A stretch of DNA of 64,000 nt, taken from the NCBI GenBank assembly GCA_008477525.1, contig SPDT01000013.1, forward strand, positions 977,501 through 1,041,500. The letters run 5' to 3'. A program made the position numbers and the translations under genes. This document shows positions 46,753-58,599 of the stretch, one piece after another. The DNA comes from Hypomyces perniciosus (taxonomy: Eukaryota; Ascomycota; Sordariomycetes; Hypocreales; Hypocreaceae). Positions within the stretch are counted from its first letter, which is position 1. Each line of letters begins with the position of its first letter. The notes under the pieces were generated by a model. It was not told where the DNA came from, searched no databases, and saw only the letters and a program-made list of their open reading frames with translations.

Positions 46753-48036
46753 ATGTCGACGGGACTTCAAGTTGACATCGAAACCACAAATCGCCTTTCC
46801 CACTTACTTGATCAGCAGAGAAGCGATATCGTTGAAGTGGCTGCGCAGATCAACGACCTGGTTCCAAGTGTGAGAGTTTTATCACAACTGCTCTCCTTAC
46901 AATCAGTTATTAGTACAGCCTCATCCTTGCATGGCGTTGAGCACAGCATCCAGAACAAGCAGATTGGATATAGGAAGATTGGATTTGGACAATGTGGGCT
47001 GATTTTCGAGAGACCTGGGCATGATTTCGTGGTGAAAGTGTCACGGCCGTTCTTTGAGGAGGCACTCTGGAACGATTTCTTGTCACATCTCAGGGTCTAC
47101 AAAGCGTTTGCGCAGCAGAAGGTTCAACCGGAATGCCGGGTCCCGCTGCTCTTCTCATATATCCCTCGGACTAATGTCGACTGGTGGAATGCGAATAAGC
47201 CCTACTTCCCGGACAACACGGGCAATTTCCCCTTGCCGGCCATGGCCCTGATCTCGGAGCATATCCTCCCATTATCAAGACCTATCCGAAATGCCCTGAT
47301 CGACCAGTTTTGCCCGGAGACTTTGAAGGCTAGCGTCAAAGAAAACCCTGCGAATCGCGACTGCCTTGCCCGTGTCTACCTTGGTAGGCGTCGTCCAGCC
47401 AACTCCCCACCTCCTCCAAATTTTGGCCTCCGAAATTACAACCTTTGTCTCGACCAGATGCTCGACTTGGACCTCCCGGTTGAGGAGTATGCGACCGCAA
47501 TGGCCGAATCTCTTGCTATTATCCACTGGACAGCTAACGTGGACGGATACGACATCGAGTTTGTACTTGGAAGTGAGATATATATCACATATACCAAGCA
47601 TGATACGGACACTCTTGTGCTGCAGAGCGAGGCGCTTGAGAAGATGCACCCACACCCCGACCTTGAGGCCATGATACGTGTCAATTCCCAAACGCGAACA
47701 ACGCGGATGTGGGTCCTGGACTTCAACCTATGCAATCGCTGGACGGAAGAGACACTGTTAGCACACTCAGATGAGGTGATCGATCAACTGGTGTTGGCAT
47801 TCTTCGAGAATGACCCATATTATCCGCTTCCTTTGATGGAGTTGGACGTGGATAAGAAACTCTGGTCTACCTTTCGCATGGAATACTTGCGGAAGTCCGA
47901 GGAGATTCTTCTCCTGACACTCAACTATGAAAAGGTTCGAAATCTTCCAGCTAAATTTATGGACGCTTGCATGGAAAGAGAGCAGAAGAAGCTGGCGGAA
48001 GGTCTCGGACATGGGCACAGAGACTTGAAGGGATAA
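46753..48036 (+). CDS. DUF3669-domain protein (kinase-like fold), function unknown
   Basis: 427 residues, no intron, starting at MSTGLQVDIETTNR; upstream in-frame codons offer no ATG. The centre carries YRKIGFGQCGLIFERPG (glycine-loop-like), HDFVVKVSRP (Lys after a VVK strand) and MAESLAIIHWTANVDGYDIEFVLG. MWVLDFNLC stands at about residues 318-326. The DFN resembles the metal-binding step of aminoglycoside-phosphotransferase/kinase folds. These blocks identify the DUF3669 family, widespread in Aspergillus and often multicopy, with no known activity. No signal peptide or membrane segment. Confidence 0.8.
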   Translation: MSTGLQVDIETTNRLSHLLDQQRSDIVEVAAQINDLVPSVRVLSQLLSLQSVISTASSLHGVEHSIQNKQIGYRKIGFGQCGLIFERPGHDFVVKVSRPFFEEALWNDFLSHLRVYKAFAQQKVQPECRVPLLFSYIPRTNVDWWNANKPYFPDNTGNFPLPAMALISEHILPLSRPIRNALIDQFCPETLKASVKENPANRDCLARVYLGRRRPANSPPPPNFGLRNYNLCLDQMLDLDLPVEEYATAMAESLAIIHWTANVDGYDIEFVLGSEIYITYTKHDTDTLVLQSEALEKMHPHPDLEAMIRVNSQTRTTRMWVLDFNLCNRWTEETLLAHSDEVIDQLVLAFFENDPYYPLPLMELDVDKKLWSTFRMEYLRKSEEILLLTLNYEKVRNLPAKFMDACMEREQKKLAEGLGHGHRDLKG

Positions 48037-49355
48037 AATGAACACACCTGCGTGTCAAACCTACCCTTTAGCGATTCGGTGGTTCGGTCTTTGAAAGGGT
48101 GGGTGGATGTACGTCGGCTTTTTATTTACTGTCGTGAGGCACCTGCGCTCTTGAGATCCAGCAAATGATGCCCTCAACACCCAGCTACATAGGATCTGTA
48201 TCTTTGTGACTCTAATGAGAAAGCTAGTATTATAGAATACAGCTACACTACAAGGTTGAGCACTCATACCCCTATAGATCGTCCTATATGGAAGCAACTT
48301 TAAAGATCCCAAAGCATGAGACTGCTCTATAGATTGTGTAAGGCCTGCTTATCATCGCAAACCTACGGAGTTTGTATTTTCTCTAATCTAACTGTCCATC
48401 TTCGTATACAGGCTTGGCTTATCGATTCCCTTAAGGGTTCAATGTTGTCTGCGTTATCAAAAGGCAGAATAATTCATGGAGAAATATGTAATAGTGTATC
48501 TCTGTAGTTAATACTATATCAACTCCTTGAGTATTGATAGCATTTATCAAGGGATTGGTCTATAAGCATCCGAGGTTCGTACGCCCTTGGATTTTAGAAT
48601 ATCTTTGATATCTCGGCCCATGCTGTGATAGTCCCCATCTATGAATCTCACTGACCCAATTTGCCAACTCTCGGACCCCATACTCCTCCGTACTGTCCAC
48701 TCCAAATAATCTCTTCGTCTCACAACAATTACACTCCCCAGCCTCATCACAGGTAAGTTGAAGGACCCCAAAAACGAACCTATACCTAAGGAATATCAGT
48801 TCATAATGTCAGATATTGGGTATATCATCGTTCAGAATGATACCAGCTTTCTGGGGTGTAGTGTATAGAGAGTATCAATTGAATAGAGCCAAGGAGAACG
48901 CAGCGTAAGCCTGCACAACTACTACATCTTAATTCAGGTGATAAGCATCGTAAGTCTCTGTCACCATTGCATACTTTATTATCTAGACGCTTAGTAAAGC
49001 TAATCACGACAAATTCTCACTGATGCGATCTTGCCCGCGGTCGAGTCCAGAAGACAATCGGATAATTATAAATGGCATCTGGCTGTCCCTTGGTCTTTGA
49101 CGAGTAAGAAGAGTCCGTTGAAAAATTCTACACAGCTACAGGTAGTTCAAACTATGATGTCAAAGACAAGGCTTAACTACGTGGAGATAGGAAACGCCCT
49201 GCCATGAAGGAAAGGGTAACATATAAGGAAGACATCACTGCGCTTGCCATTAGAAAAGAAAATATATATTCATACATTCACGTTCATTCATTGAATTAAG
49301 ACCTTCGACGACTGGTCGTGGAGAATATCATTCTCCTATCAACATCGCACGAAGA
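48037..49355. other. Gene-poor intergenic region
   Basis: No gene recognised. Microrepeat CTACGGAGT at 48364. Confidence 0.5.
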
Positions 49356-50395
49356 ATGGTGACCTTCACGACAACCTTGATCCAGCTCGAGCAGCATCCG
49401 CAGCGTGGTATCCAGCAGCGCGATTTCCACAATCATGACGCTTCTGGCGAGGTGCCATCGGATATGGACCCAATCCTTGAAGCTTCTCGCATTGCTGATA
49501 ACAAGGTACTCAACGGTGGTTCTGGCTGGGTGGTCATCGTCGCCTGCCCCGTTATCTGCTCTTGGTTTACTGCCTGCAACTACAGTTAGGGTGTCATGCA
49601 GAACGCCCTTGTTTAGGAAGGCCTTGGGTCAGTGGCCAAACTGTCCTTCATTGGCTCCATCTCGCTCACCCTGATGGCTGTCTTAGCCATCGTCAATGCC
49701 CGCTTGATCCCGTGGACTGGTATTCGCCAAACCAGTACACTGGGCATCTCCCTTCTAGGAATATCCCTTTTATTGAGTAGCCTTTCCATAGGCAATGTTG
49801 CTGAACAGTTTATCACACAGGGTGTTGTTATGGGCGTTAGTATGAGTCTCTGCTTCATGGTAACCCCATCACTCCAACACAGTATTTCAGTCGCAATCGC
49901 GGCCTCGCCAATGGCATCGTCTCCGGTGGAGGCGGGCTTGGAGCAGCAGTTGTCAACTATGTTCTAGACGCCCTGATTCAGCGGTTTGGTATTACTTGGG
50001 CATATCGGATTCCATGCCTCGCCGCCTTAACTACAGGGCTTCCAGCAGCGTACTCCTATCAAGACAGCCAGCTTCATCGAATGGCAATTGTTCAAGAACC
50101 CCAAATTTGTGTTCATGTTTGCTAAAGGAGCCATCGAAACCTTCACACTGCTTGTGCTAGCCTTTTCCCTTCCCCTCTACAGCAGGTCCATCAAGCTGTC
50201 GTCAAGCACTGGTGTCGGACTTCTGGCATCTTTCAACTTCACGTCGGCCGTATCCTGGGTGGTTTCTTCTCTGACAAATCGGGGCCACTGAATACGCTCT
50301 CCAGCTCGTTGATTCTCAGTGCCATATGTATGCTTACTTTGTGGCCGGCCTCCACCACGTTGGCCCCGCTGGTAGTTTTCGTGATCTCCAGATGA
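49356..50395 (+). pseudogene. Monocarboxylate-transporter-like MFS pseudogene
   Basis: Readable in pieces and several frames: NGGSGWVVIVACPVI (the family's DGGYGW start), a stop where WGV is expected (about 49588), SVAKLSFIGSISLTLMAVLAIVNARL, VTTxGVVMGV-like ITQGVVMGVSMSLCFMV and GLANGIVSGGGGLGAAVVNYVLDALIQRFG. Then LSSSTGVGLLASFN and FSDKSGPLNTLSSSLILSA follow. These fit fungal MCT-type transporters of the riboflavin/monocarboxylate group. At least three frame changes and two stops are present, and the last helices are missing after about 50395. Confidence 0.8.
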
Positions 50396-50686
50396 GAAAT
50401 CACACAATGTTTTACCCAAGCTGAGTAGCCACTTGAGAGAAGGGGATGCGAATTGCGTTCTTTTTTGGCTGTCACACCCTCTCTCGGATAGATCATTCGG
50501 CAAACTTACGGAGAGTGTTATGTTATGCTAACAACCACGACTAGATGTGGTTCTCATATCCTTGATGGGCGAATCCTAATGCCTGAAGCACATACCTAAG
50601 TACTTGACGAAAAGGCCGTTGGAGTTTTTTGCGAGGCCTAATGCCAAACGCCTTTATCAAACTGTCCGTCCCATTAGGACTAGGGA

Positions 50687-50700
50687 ACTTACAGGGTTCT
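50687..50700 (+). repeat. Target-site duplication, left copy
   Basis: ACTTACAGGGTTCT, identical to 56631-56644. It directly abuts the A-rich 3' tail of the LINE. Confidence 0.85.
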
Positions 50701-53700
50701 TTTTTATTTTATTTTTATTTTTTATTTTATTACTATTTACGACCACTCTGTATCTAGGTACAGCAGCCTCGTTTGGGCAACAGGTCAGTAGGAGCCAGGG
50801 GGCTAGACCCTATTCGCTACGTTTCGCTGGACAAAGGAAAGTTTTGGTGTGTTCTCAGTCTATGTCTTGCAGAGGGGGGCCGTATAGGTTCACCTCCTCT
50901 ACTAGCTTCTGGAAAGCCTCGCTCCCTTTGGGTCCTAGTAGGTATATGACTGGTCTCTCGCCTTTTAGTGTTTCGGGGAGGAAGCTCCTCGTTATACGGC
51001 ATTCGGCAAAGTGCCCCGGCTCCTTGGGGGAGCTGCATCTGCAATGGGATTGCGTGTCGTGGCCAAAACGGTCATGGTAGCTTTAGAAGTCTCTGTAACT
51101 AGACCTTTCTGCTAGCAGCCTGTGTAAGATAGGTCGGGGGAGTTTTAGTTCCGGGGGATTCGGCGGTGCTCCTAAGTCCCACGGTTAGTAGCTTTCTGGG
51201 GCGTTTACCTCCCAGTATTTCTCCTAGAGGGTTTTTCTTTCCGCTTTTACCTAGCGCTTAATATATGCTAGAGTGCTCCAGCTCTGCGGGGGGAGGTTGA
51301 GGGCTGTCCTTTCCTTCACTAGTTTATCTGCCGTTTTATTGCCTTATATGTCTTTATAGCCTGGCACCTAGGAAATAAACACCTTGCAGGGGTGTATTTC
51401 TTTTGCTGTGCGTTGGAACCATATAAACTCTTCTTGTAACGAGGTTGGGGCTTTGCCCAGCAGGCCTCTGACCATTAACGTGTTGTCAAGAAAGACGTGT
51501 ATTTCGTTAATTCTGGGGTTATTCTTTGCAAGTCTGGCTGCTGTTCTGATCGCTTTAGCAGCTCCTATAGCTTCTGCGTCATAGACCTCTGCGTTGGCGA
51601 GTAGCCTGCAGTCCTTATAGACTTTAGCTTTATAGTATACTGCTGCTCCTTATCTAGTCTTCCTATCGAGTTAGGAGCCGTTTAAATAAGCTACTGCTGT
51701 TAAGGCTGGCAATAAGTCTATTAGTTTAAGGTACTTCTGTATGGCCACCTCTTTCCTAAATGTTTTAAAGCTTAGGCTGGCTTTAATGAAATGGGGTTTA
51801 TAGGCGAAGAGGGTAGGTTAGATAGACCTGCCGATAAGTCTGGCTGTCCTCTATAGGCGAGTTGCAGGGAGCTGGATATTTAGTCTATTAATCCTGTCAG
51901 TTAATGGATAAGAGTAGTCTAGACCCGCAAGTCAGGCAGTGTTTCTCAGTCTTGCCTAGGCGAGAACCGTAAATGCAGGCAGGATGCCGGACTCTCTGTA
52001 AAGCACTGGGACAGGGGTGGTCTTCTAGACCGGTAAGACGGCGCGGGCTGCAGTTTTAAAGGCTTTGTCTAGTTTTGCTGTAAGGTTATTAACGCCTGTA
52101 CTCACTATCCTGCCAGGGTTATTCCTAGATTCTCTCTCTAAGCCGGGCCACTACGCCTCTATGCCGTACAGGGCGACTGGTAGTATGCAGGCCTTGGCCG
52201 CTATGGCCACTGCGTTAAGGGGGGAGCCTTTTCGGGTCTTGTTAAGGCTCTTTAAGAAGTTAGCCGTCTTTAAGGCCTTGCCCGCCTAGGTCTCTATGTG
52301 TTTTTTGAACGACAGCTTGGGGTTAAGAATAACGCTGAGCCATTTTATATGTTCTTCGGGGTTGACCTGTCTTCCTTCCAGTATTACTGGGTGTTAAGGA
52401 TTAGGTCTGCGTCTCTTATAAAAGTGGAGGAGTTTGGCTTTATCTGGAGCGAAGGAGATTGCGTTTTCCTGACCTTACTGGACTGCCCGGTCTAGCTTGT
52501 TCTGTAGCATTACCGAGGTGTAGCCTGCGTAAGGGCCTGTGGCCAGGAAGGCGATGTTGTCTGTGTAGCTAAAGCGTTTATTGCTGGCCTATCCTGTTCC
52601 TAGGAGTGGGGCGATGTATAGTATAAATAAGATTAGTGAGAAGGGGGATCCTTAGGGAGTTCCGCATTTAAGTTTACTGCGGGGAAGGGTGGTGCTGTCC
52701 CTTTTCCGGATAGAGACTGTATAGTCGCTTAGGAAGGACTCCACCTATTTAGTGAGCTGGTCTGGCTATCCCTGTTCTTTAAGTCGGAGGGTTATGCGGT
52801 TCTTTATTATAATATTAAAAGCTCCCGAGATATTAAAGGTAAAGATTAATGCCTCCTCTCCCTTAAAGAGTGCTAGTTCTATATTGTGAATAAGGCAGGC
52901 GAGGAAGTCTATAGCGCTCCTTTTTAGCAGAGCTTTAAAGTATTGTCTCAAGAGCACTCTATGCTTAAATGCGTCTCTTGCAATCTTTCGCGCTAGTAGC
53001 CTCTCTAGGCCTTTGCCTATATACGACAGGAGTGAGATCGGCTGTTAAGCTTTGTGCTTGGAGTAGTCCGCCTTATTTAGCTTGGGTATAAAGGTTACTT
53101 TAGCGTTTCGGAAAGGGGCTAGGTAGTATCTGATTTTTAGGTATCCTTTGAAGAGCTTGTGTACGAAGTCGCTGACTGCCGGCTAGGCTATCTTGAGAAG
53201 TTTCACTGAGATCCCGTCTGCCTTAGGGGCAGTGTTCCCTGCTCCGGTAATAGCTTTCATTACTTTTTTTTTACTTAGTTCTTTATTTTAGGGGATGTTT
53301 TTGGGGGGGCGGACTGGGTGGTCCCAGGGGGCATTAACGTCCTCGGACACTTCCTTGCGTTCGAGGACCATCCTCCGCAAGAGGGTGGCTCTATCCGTTA
53401 AGTCTATAACCTAACAGTCCCCGTCTACCAAAGGTAGTGGTTAAAACCGGTCAGTGGCCTTCCTCCACTTAGCTACCTGGAATATACCTCTGCCTAGTCC
53501 TGCCGCGGCTATAATTAAGTCCTAGTGGGCTGCTTTCTTTTATGAGACGGTTGTGCGCAGGGTCTTCTCGGCGGCTTCTCTTTCCTCAGATGCATCAGCG
53601 GTCGCTGTCACTGCCCTTTATGCCTCTCTGCAGTTGTGGTCTTATTATAGTGCGCTGTGGCCGTTTTGATGCCTTTTTTTGCTGGCCCCTGTTATAGCGG

Positions 53701-56630
53701 TAGTGAAGAGGTTTTGTAAAGCCTGGGCCGTTCTGTCTAAGTCCTTTTGTGTGATACTGTTGGGGTCTAGGTCTAGCAGGCAGGATTTATGGCTATATAT
53801 TAGTTAGCTAAAGTCTAGGAGGGATTTGAATGGGATATAGAGCTTGCCTTTAGTAGTTGGCGGGGCTGTCAGGTTTGGCAGAGTAGTGATAAGTGTAAAG
53901 TAGTCTGACTTTGTGTTTAGTTGTCTGTCTATTACTGTCTGGGCGGCTGTATTGGTGAAGATTAAGTTGATTGTGTTGCTGTAATAGTTAGTCGGTGTGT
54001 CGATAAGAGAGGGAGAGAGACCCGCTCCTTCTGCCTATTCTTTTACCTGGTTTCCCGCGGTATTAGTCCTGCTGCTGGGTTGCCAGGTCTAGTGTATTGC
54101 ATTAAAGTCCCCTGCTATAATAGTTCTCGAGGGGGGGCGCCCCTACTTCTTAAAGATATTTATTGTAATGGTTTCTATCGCCCTGCGGTAGATATTAATA
54201 ATAGTGTAGTCGCAAACCCGTATCCAGTATACATTGCGGTCTTTAAGTCTAACTAGTTATAGTTGAGTTGCTGGTAGGTTAGGTAAGATCCTGATATATA
54301 TAAGAACTGAGGGGGGGTCTTATGTCTAGTTCCTTAGGGGGTTAAAGGTTCTATACCCCGGGTAGTTCTTTATTTATCTGCGTAAAGAGGTGCAGTCTTA
54401 CCTTGCCTATAGTTCCTGTATTAAGATAACGTCGAAGCTGCCCTCTTATGCGAGGGAGAGTGCGGTATTGTAGCATTCCGGTCTTTATCCTGTATTTACT
54501 TGCAGGACCTAAAGGCTATGTTTTTGGCGGTTTAATTGCCGGGGCGTACTATTTATTTAGTGTCTATATTAGTATTGTCGTTGGCGACCTGAATGGCCGA
54601 CTTTAGTGGGGACAGGGCGTCTGATAGGACGCAAATAAGGGACTCTGTCGAGACTCCTAGTACTGGCCGCGATAGGGCGGGAGTCTGGCTTAGATAGGGG
54701 TTTGCGGGGCCTATAGGTCAGGGTGCGAAAAAGCTCTTTGCCAGGGCGGAAGGGACTGACTTGCCTTCGCCGTTGTTTGCAGCGGGCCTCTCGTCCTAGC
54801 TTTAAGGGGCTGGGGTGGGGGTGCCCTCTGTATGCAGGTCCTATATTACTCCCGCGGCTCCTGCAGAGTGGGTATAGGTGTAGGTGTCTTTATCCTGGGT
54901 CGTCCTCTAGAGGATTACTCTAGGTCTGTCTGTGCTGGTGTTTGGGTATGTCTTGACAAACTCGGTCGTCCTAAGTTTCCGGATAGCCTGGAGTTAATCT
55001 TTAATAGGCCGTTTAATCCTGCTGTCTTTGCGTTTTGGACGTGCCGCGCAGTTCAGCGCTGTGGACGAGTGAGGTCTATTACAGTTGGCATACTGCTTGG
55101 GGTTTGTGCACTCTCCGTGCAATAACCTGCCGCACTTCTTACAGCGTTCTATGCGGTTGCAAGCCTTAGGATTGTGGAAGCCTAGGCAGCGGTTGCACTA
55201 AGTGATCTGTGCTTTCGAGATTAGCCGTTTCGCAGGGGCGGAGCATCTAAACAGTCTAAAGCCAGGTTTAACCTTATCCCTAAACGAGATAATCCAGTTT
55301 CAGGAGTTGATGTCTTCCCTGTACTGTAATGGTTTGCATTTAGCGGGGGGGGGCGCCGGACTTAGCCCGGAGTTGCGCTTCTATAGCGACTAAGGGGTCG
55401 GTAGGGTGGGTCCTTTTAGTGTCGGTAAAGTAATAGGGGACTCCTTGCACTATAAAAGTTTGCTAATTTTCCGCTTCCTTTAGTTTTATCCCTTCTTTGG
55501 CGAATTCTGCTTTAAAGAAGAGGAGTTTATTGCAGGAATTTTGGTCTTTAGTTTAGATAGTAAAGCCTGTATATACCTTTTATATATATATGATGTCTGT
55601 ATAGTCGAGTCTGCAGAATTTAATGACGCTGCTTTTAGCCCTGACAGCGGTGTTTTTTCTCTAGATATAGTCTGGGGGGACCTGGAGGAAGATCCTGTTA
55701 TTAGGGGCTTTAGAGCTAGCGTCTTTGTTGGGGGTTTTCTTTAAGTTGTTTTTGATGTTTTTTGTTGTCTTTTCCTTTTGTTTAGTTATTGCGAGGGGGG
55801 GGGGGATTTTAGTAGGTTGTGTGCCTTGCTTGACTGCCTCGGCATAGGATGCTGTAGGGCCCTTGCCCGGCTTGCTAGTGGGTGGGAGCGGGCCGTCCTT
55901 GTCCGATAGGGTAGGGCTTGTGGGGTTGCGTGGGCTAATGGGGGCTTGCTTCTTTATGGCTTTAGGACGTTAGGCATTGTCATCGTCAATGCCTAATTCC
56001 TCGAGGGTTAGGATGCCCCCTAGGTTATAATGCTGGGTAGCAGTGAAGTTAATGAGAGATTTCTGTAGAGCTTTTGCGATCTGTAAAGCGGCGGCTCTGT
56101 AATATTTCCCTTCGAGTATAGCGAAGTAGACGTTAACGGCTTCAGAGGTGCCTAGCAGTATTTCCCTGCGGGCGTTCCTGATTTCCTCTTCTTTTGCGCA
56201 CTGCTCTGCTAGGCGGCTGTAGAGAGATATGTCGAGGGGTTTGTGTAGACTAGCTATTCCTTTAGGGCCAGGTTTAGGGGTTTCGTTGCTGAAGTCGATT
56301 CTTGGGGCTTTGGCGTTTCTGAAGCGGACTTCTTTGATTGGGCGCTTTTTAGGTGTAATGGGCAGTGCAAACGGGTTCGCGATGCCCGGGAGAGCTGGGG
56401 TGGCCTCTCTCTGGTCTTAGGGGTTCGTTGCCAGCCCGGCGGCGGTGGTGATTTGGTTGGGTTAGGCGTCCGAGAGGATAGAGGCGGTTGCCATCTTGCT
56501 CAAGGGGCCCAGGAAGGGCGAGGGGGGAATTTGAGGGTGTTTTCTTGGTAGCTAATCAAGAGGTGGTGATTTTTACTGTGAGTAGGCACCCAAAGGTAGG
56601 GGTACCTGTAGATGTAGGAGGGAAGCTGTG
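50701..56630 (-). mobile_element. Tad/I-type non-LTR retrotransposon (LINE), full length, RIP-like mutated
   Basis: 5.93 kb on the minus strand between 14-bp direct repeats. From 5' (56630) to 3': an ORF1 remnant with zinc knuckles near 55200-55020 (CNRCLGFHNPKAC; CKKCGRLLHGEC); an ORF2 endonuclease with GDFNAIH-stop-TW near 54110-54075; reverse transcriptase with IFTFNISGAFN (52830-52880), GTPQGSP-type block and YTDN at about 52550; RNase H with EVYDAEAIGAA near 51590; a final CCHC knuckle near 51040; then an A-rich tail (50701-50740). All frames are broken mostly by TAG/TAA at former Trp and Gln codons (for example 51368-51370 and 54089-54091), the CpA-to-TpA pattern of RIP. The copy cannot be active. 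Confidence 0.92.
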
Positions 56631-56644
56631 ACTTACAGGGTTCT
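56631..56644 (+). repeat. Target-site duplication, right copy
   Basis: ACTTACAGGGTTCT, perfect match to the left copy, abutting the LINE 5' end. Confidence 0.85.
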
Positions 56645-57704
56645 GTCAGATTCACGGTTCGACCGTCTCGCTATGCCGCTGTGTTGGTCATCGGAGCTAT
56701 TTCTGAAGTGGCCACCTGTATATTAGCTACGGTTTATGGCGCTCTGTCACATTTCATGTCGGGGCAAAGAGGATGAGGACAAAGTCCCTGATGGCACATT
56801 CTTTCCGTGTTAGTCATCGCCTCGGGGGTAATACGGAGTGCATTATGATGGAAAGGATCTGGAACGCTGAGCGGGGCTAGATAACCATTGGACGGGCGAT
56901 TCTATGAACTAACCTGGTCTCCGCGTTGTCAATCTCTTCTAATATTTCAATATCATGTATTTTAGGTCTAGTGAAACCCCATTTTGAAGATTTGAACTAT
57001 TCTCAATTGCGATATAAATGCCTTGAAGTAATGCTGAGGCTATGGAGTACTATGTCTCGAAATCAACCAGTCCTCAACTATGGGGAAATATCGGGATTCA
57101 GCGGGGGGAATGGTCGATTTTGAGACATTCTAGCACACACAGATCGGAAAATGGGATTCTGGGGTGGTTCGGGGTGCGGGGTGCGGTTCAGGTTCAGGCC
57201 GGACCTTGGGTCCGGTATTTGCAGTCGAAAGAGGCAACTTCCGAGGGAGTTTTTGAGTCCCTCGCCTCACAAATCCTGCTGAAAAAGATCGCGGAGTGAA
57301 AGTCCTTCTAGTAGAATTTACGTTAAGATCAGATCTATCAGAGGTATATTAATGAAAAGTTGATTACAGTTTAAAAGCTCCAAAGCTGATCGACATTCCT
57401 CGCTGGCTTACTCAATTTGTTGAGTAAAGTTTCAAAAGCATAATCCAGGGTCCCATTCTTGATCGTTAGCTTCAGTTCGGCGATTCAGAATCATCAGAAC
57501 CATACTCCCGAGACCCTCTATGTCCGAGATTTTGGGTAGACAGTACTCCGTAAGCTATTACGTGAATAGCTTTCTATTTCATCCGGCCCTGCATATAAAT
57601 AAGGGTCGTTTGTGAAGTATATTTGTTTTACGAATCTCAATCAAATCACATAAAAGTTGGCAATAAGAGATTTTCCATTATTATCACGACATATATCCTT
57701 CATC
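56645..57704. other. Intergenic region; SDR promoter
   Basis: A short hydrophobic frame (about 56650-56765) may be a last scrap of a transporter. A TATA box CATATAAATA lies at 57592-57601, and microrepeats at 56831 and 57542. Confidence 0.45.
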
Positions 57705-58481
57705 ATGTCACAAGTTTATCTTATTACAGGCGCATCCACAGGCTTTGGAGCCCTCGCAGCTCGCGCAATCGCAAAGAGAGGGCATACTGTCTTTGCGGGC
57801 ATGTACATGCATGACGGCAACACCAGGAAATACGAGGACGCCGCCTCGAAATTTGCCAAGGAACACAGCGCAGACCTCAGAACTGTGCCTCTTAATTTGC
57901 TATCGCAAGAGTCAGTGGACACAGCCGTATCAACTGTTATCAAAGCAACTGGTCGGATCGATGCTGTCATCCACAATGCGGGCCATATGTGCTGGGGTCC
58001 ATCTGAAAGCTTCAGCGCACAGCAGCTTCTTCATCTCTACGACGTTAATGTTGTTGGGTGTCAGAGATTAAACCAGGCTGTATTACCGCATATGCGCAAG
58101 GCATTATCTGGGCATTTGATCTGGGTTTGCAGCGGTTCGACATATGGCGGCAAGTCACCTATGATCGGGCCGTATTTTGCAGCAAAAGCTGCCCAAGACT
58201 CTCTTGCTCAGTCATACGCCCACGAGTTAATGCCTTGGGGCATTGAGACGACTATTGTATCACCCGGTCTTTTTACAAAAGGCACGAATCACTTCCAGGA
58301 TGCTGCAAAGCCCGACTTTCCAGCAATCGCTACAGAGTATAATGAGGGTCCGACGAAGCACCTCGCCGAGGAGACAATGAACGGGACTGCAGGTCTACCC
58401 CCGCCTGACGCTGATCCATCTATTGTTGCGGATGCTCTCGCCGAGCTTTCAGACATTCCACGCGGCAAAAAAACCGTTTAG
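57705..58481 (+). CDS. Short-chain dehydrogenase/reductase, C-terminus altered by homopolymer frameshift
   Basis: 258 residues as written. It has the Rossmann start TGASTGFG (residues 8-15), NAG (91-93), the catalytic Ser of VCSGS (143-145), and Y157-x3-K161 in PYFAAK: a complete classical SDR using NAD(P)H on an unknown alcohol/ketone. The frame ends right after IPRGKK. If the A7 run at 58467-58473 had six A's, the protein would read on as PFRMTPDPVIDGG...FYRRMGLEKYL and stop at 58599, about 37 residues longer and matching the usual SDR tail. So this is either a sequence error or a C-terminal truncation that leaves the catalytic core whole. No intron. Confidence 0.85.
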   Translation: MSQVYLITGASTGFGALAARAIAKRGHTVFAGMYMHDGNTRKYEDAASKFAKEHSADLRTVPLNLLSQESVDTAVSTVIKATGRIDAVIHNAGHMCWGPSESFSAQQLLHLYDVNVVGCQRLNQAVLPHMRKALSGHLIWVCSGSTYGGKSPMIGPYFAAKAAQDSLAQSYAHELMPWGIETTIVSPGLFTKGTNHFQDAAKPDFPAIATEYNEGPTKHLAEETMNGTAGLPPPDADPSIVADALAELSDIPRGKKTV

Positions 58482-58599
58482 AATGACTCCAGATCCTGTA
58501 ATTGATGGGGGTGAGGGGGCTTCTATGGTTGTGGATAATAACAAGGCTAATTTCTATCGTCGAATGGGCTTGGAAAAGTATTTGCAAGTTTGGCTTTGA

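Noticed and set aside
50600..51080. 158-codon plus-strand frame at the LINE 3' end
   Set aside because: Crosses the target-site duplication and A-rich tail and reads the LINE backwards; chance frame.
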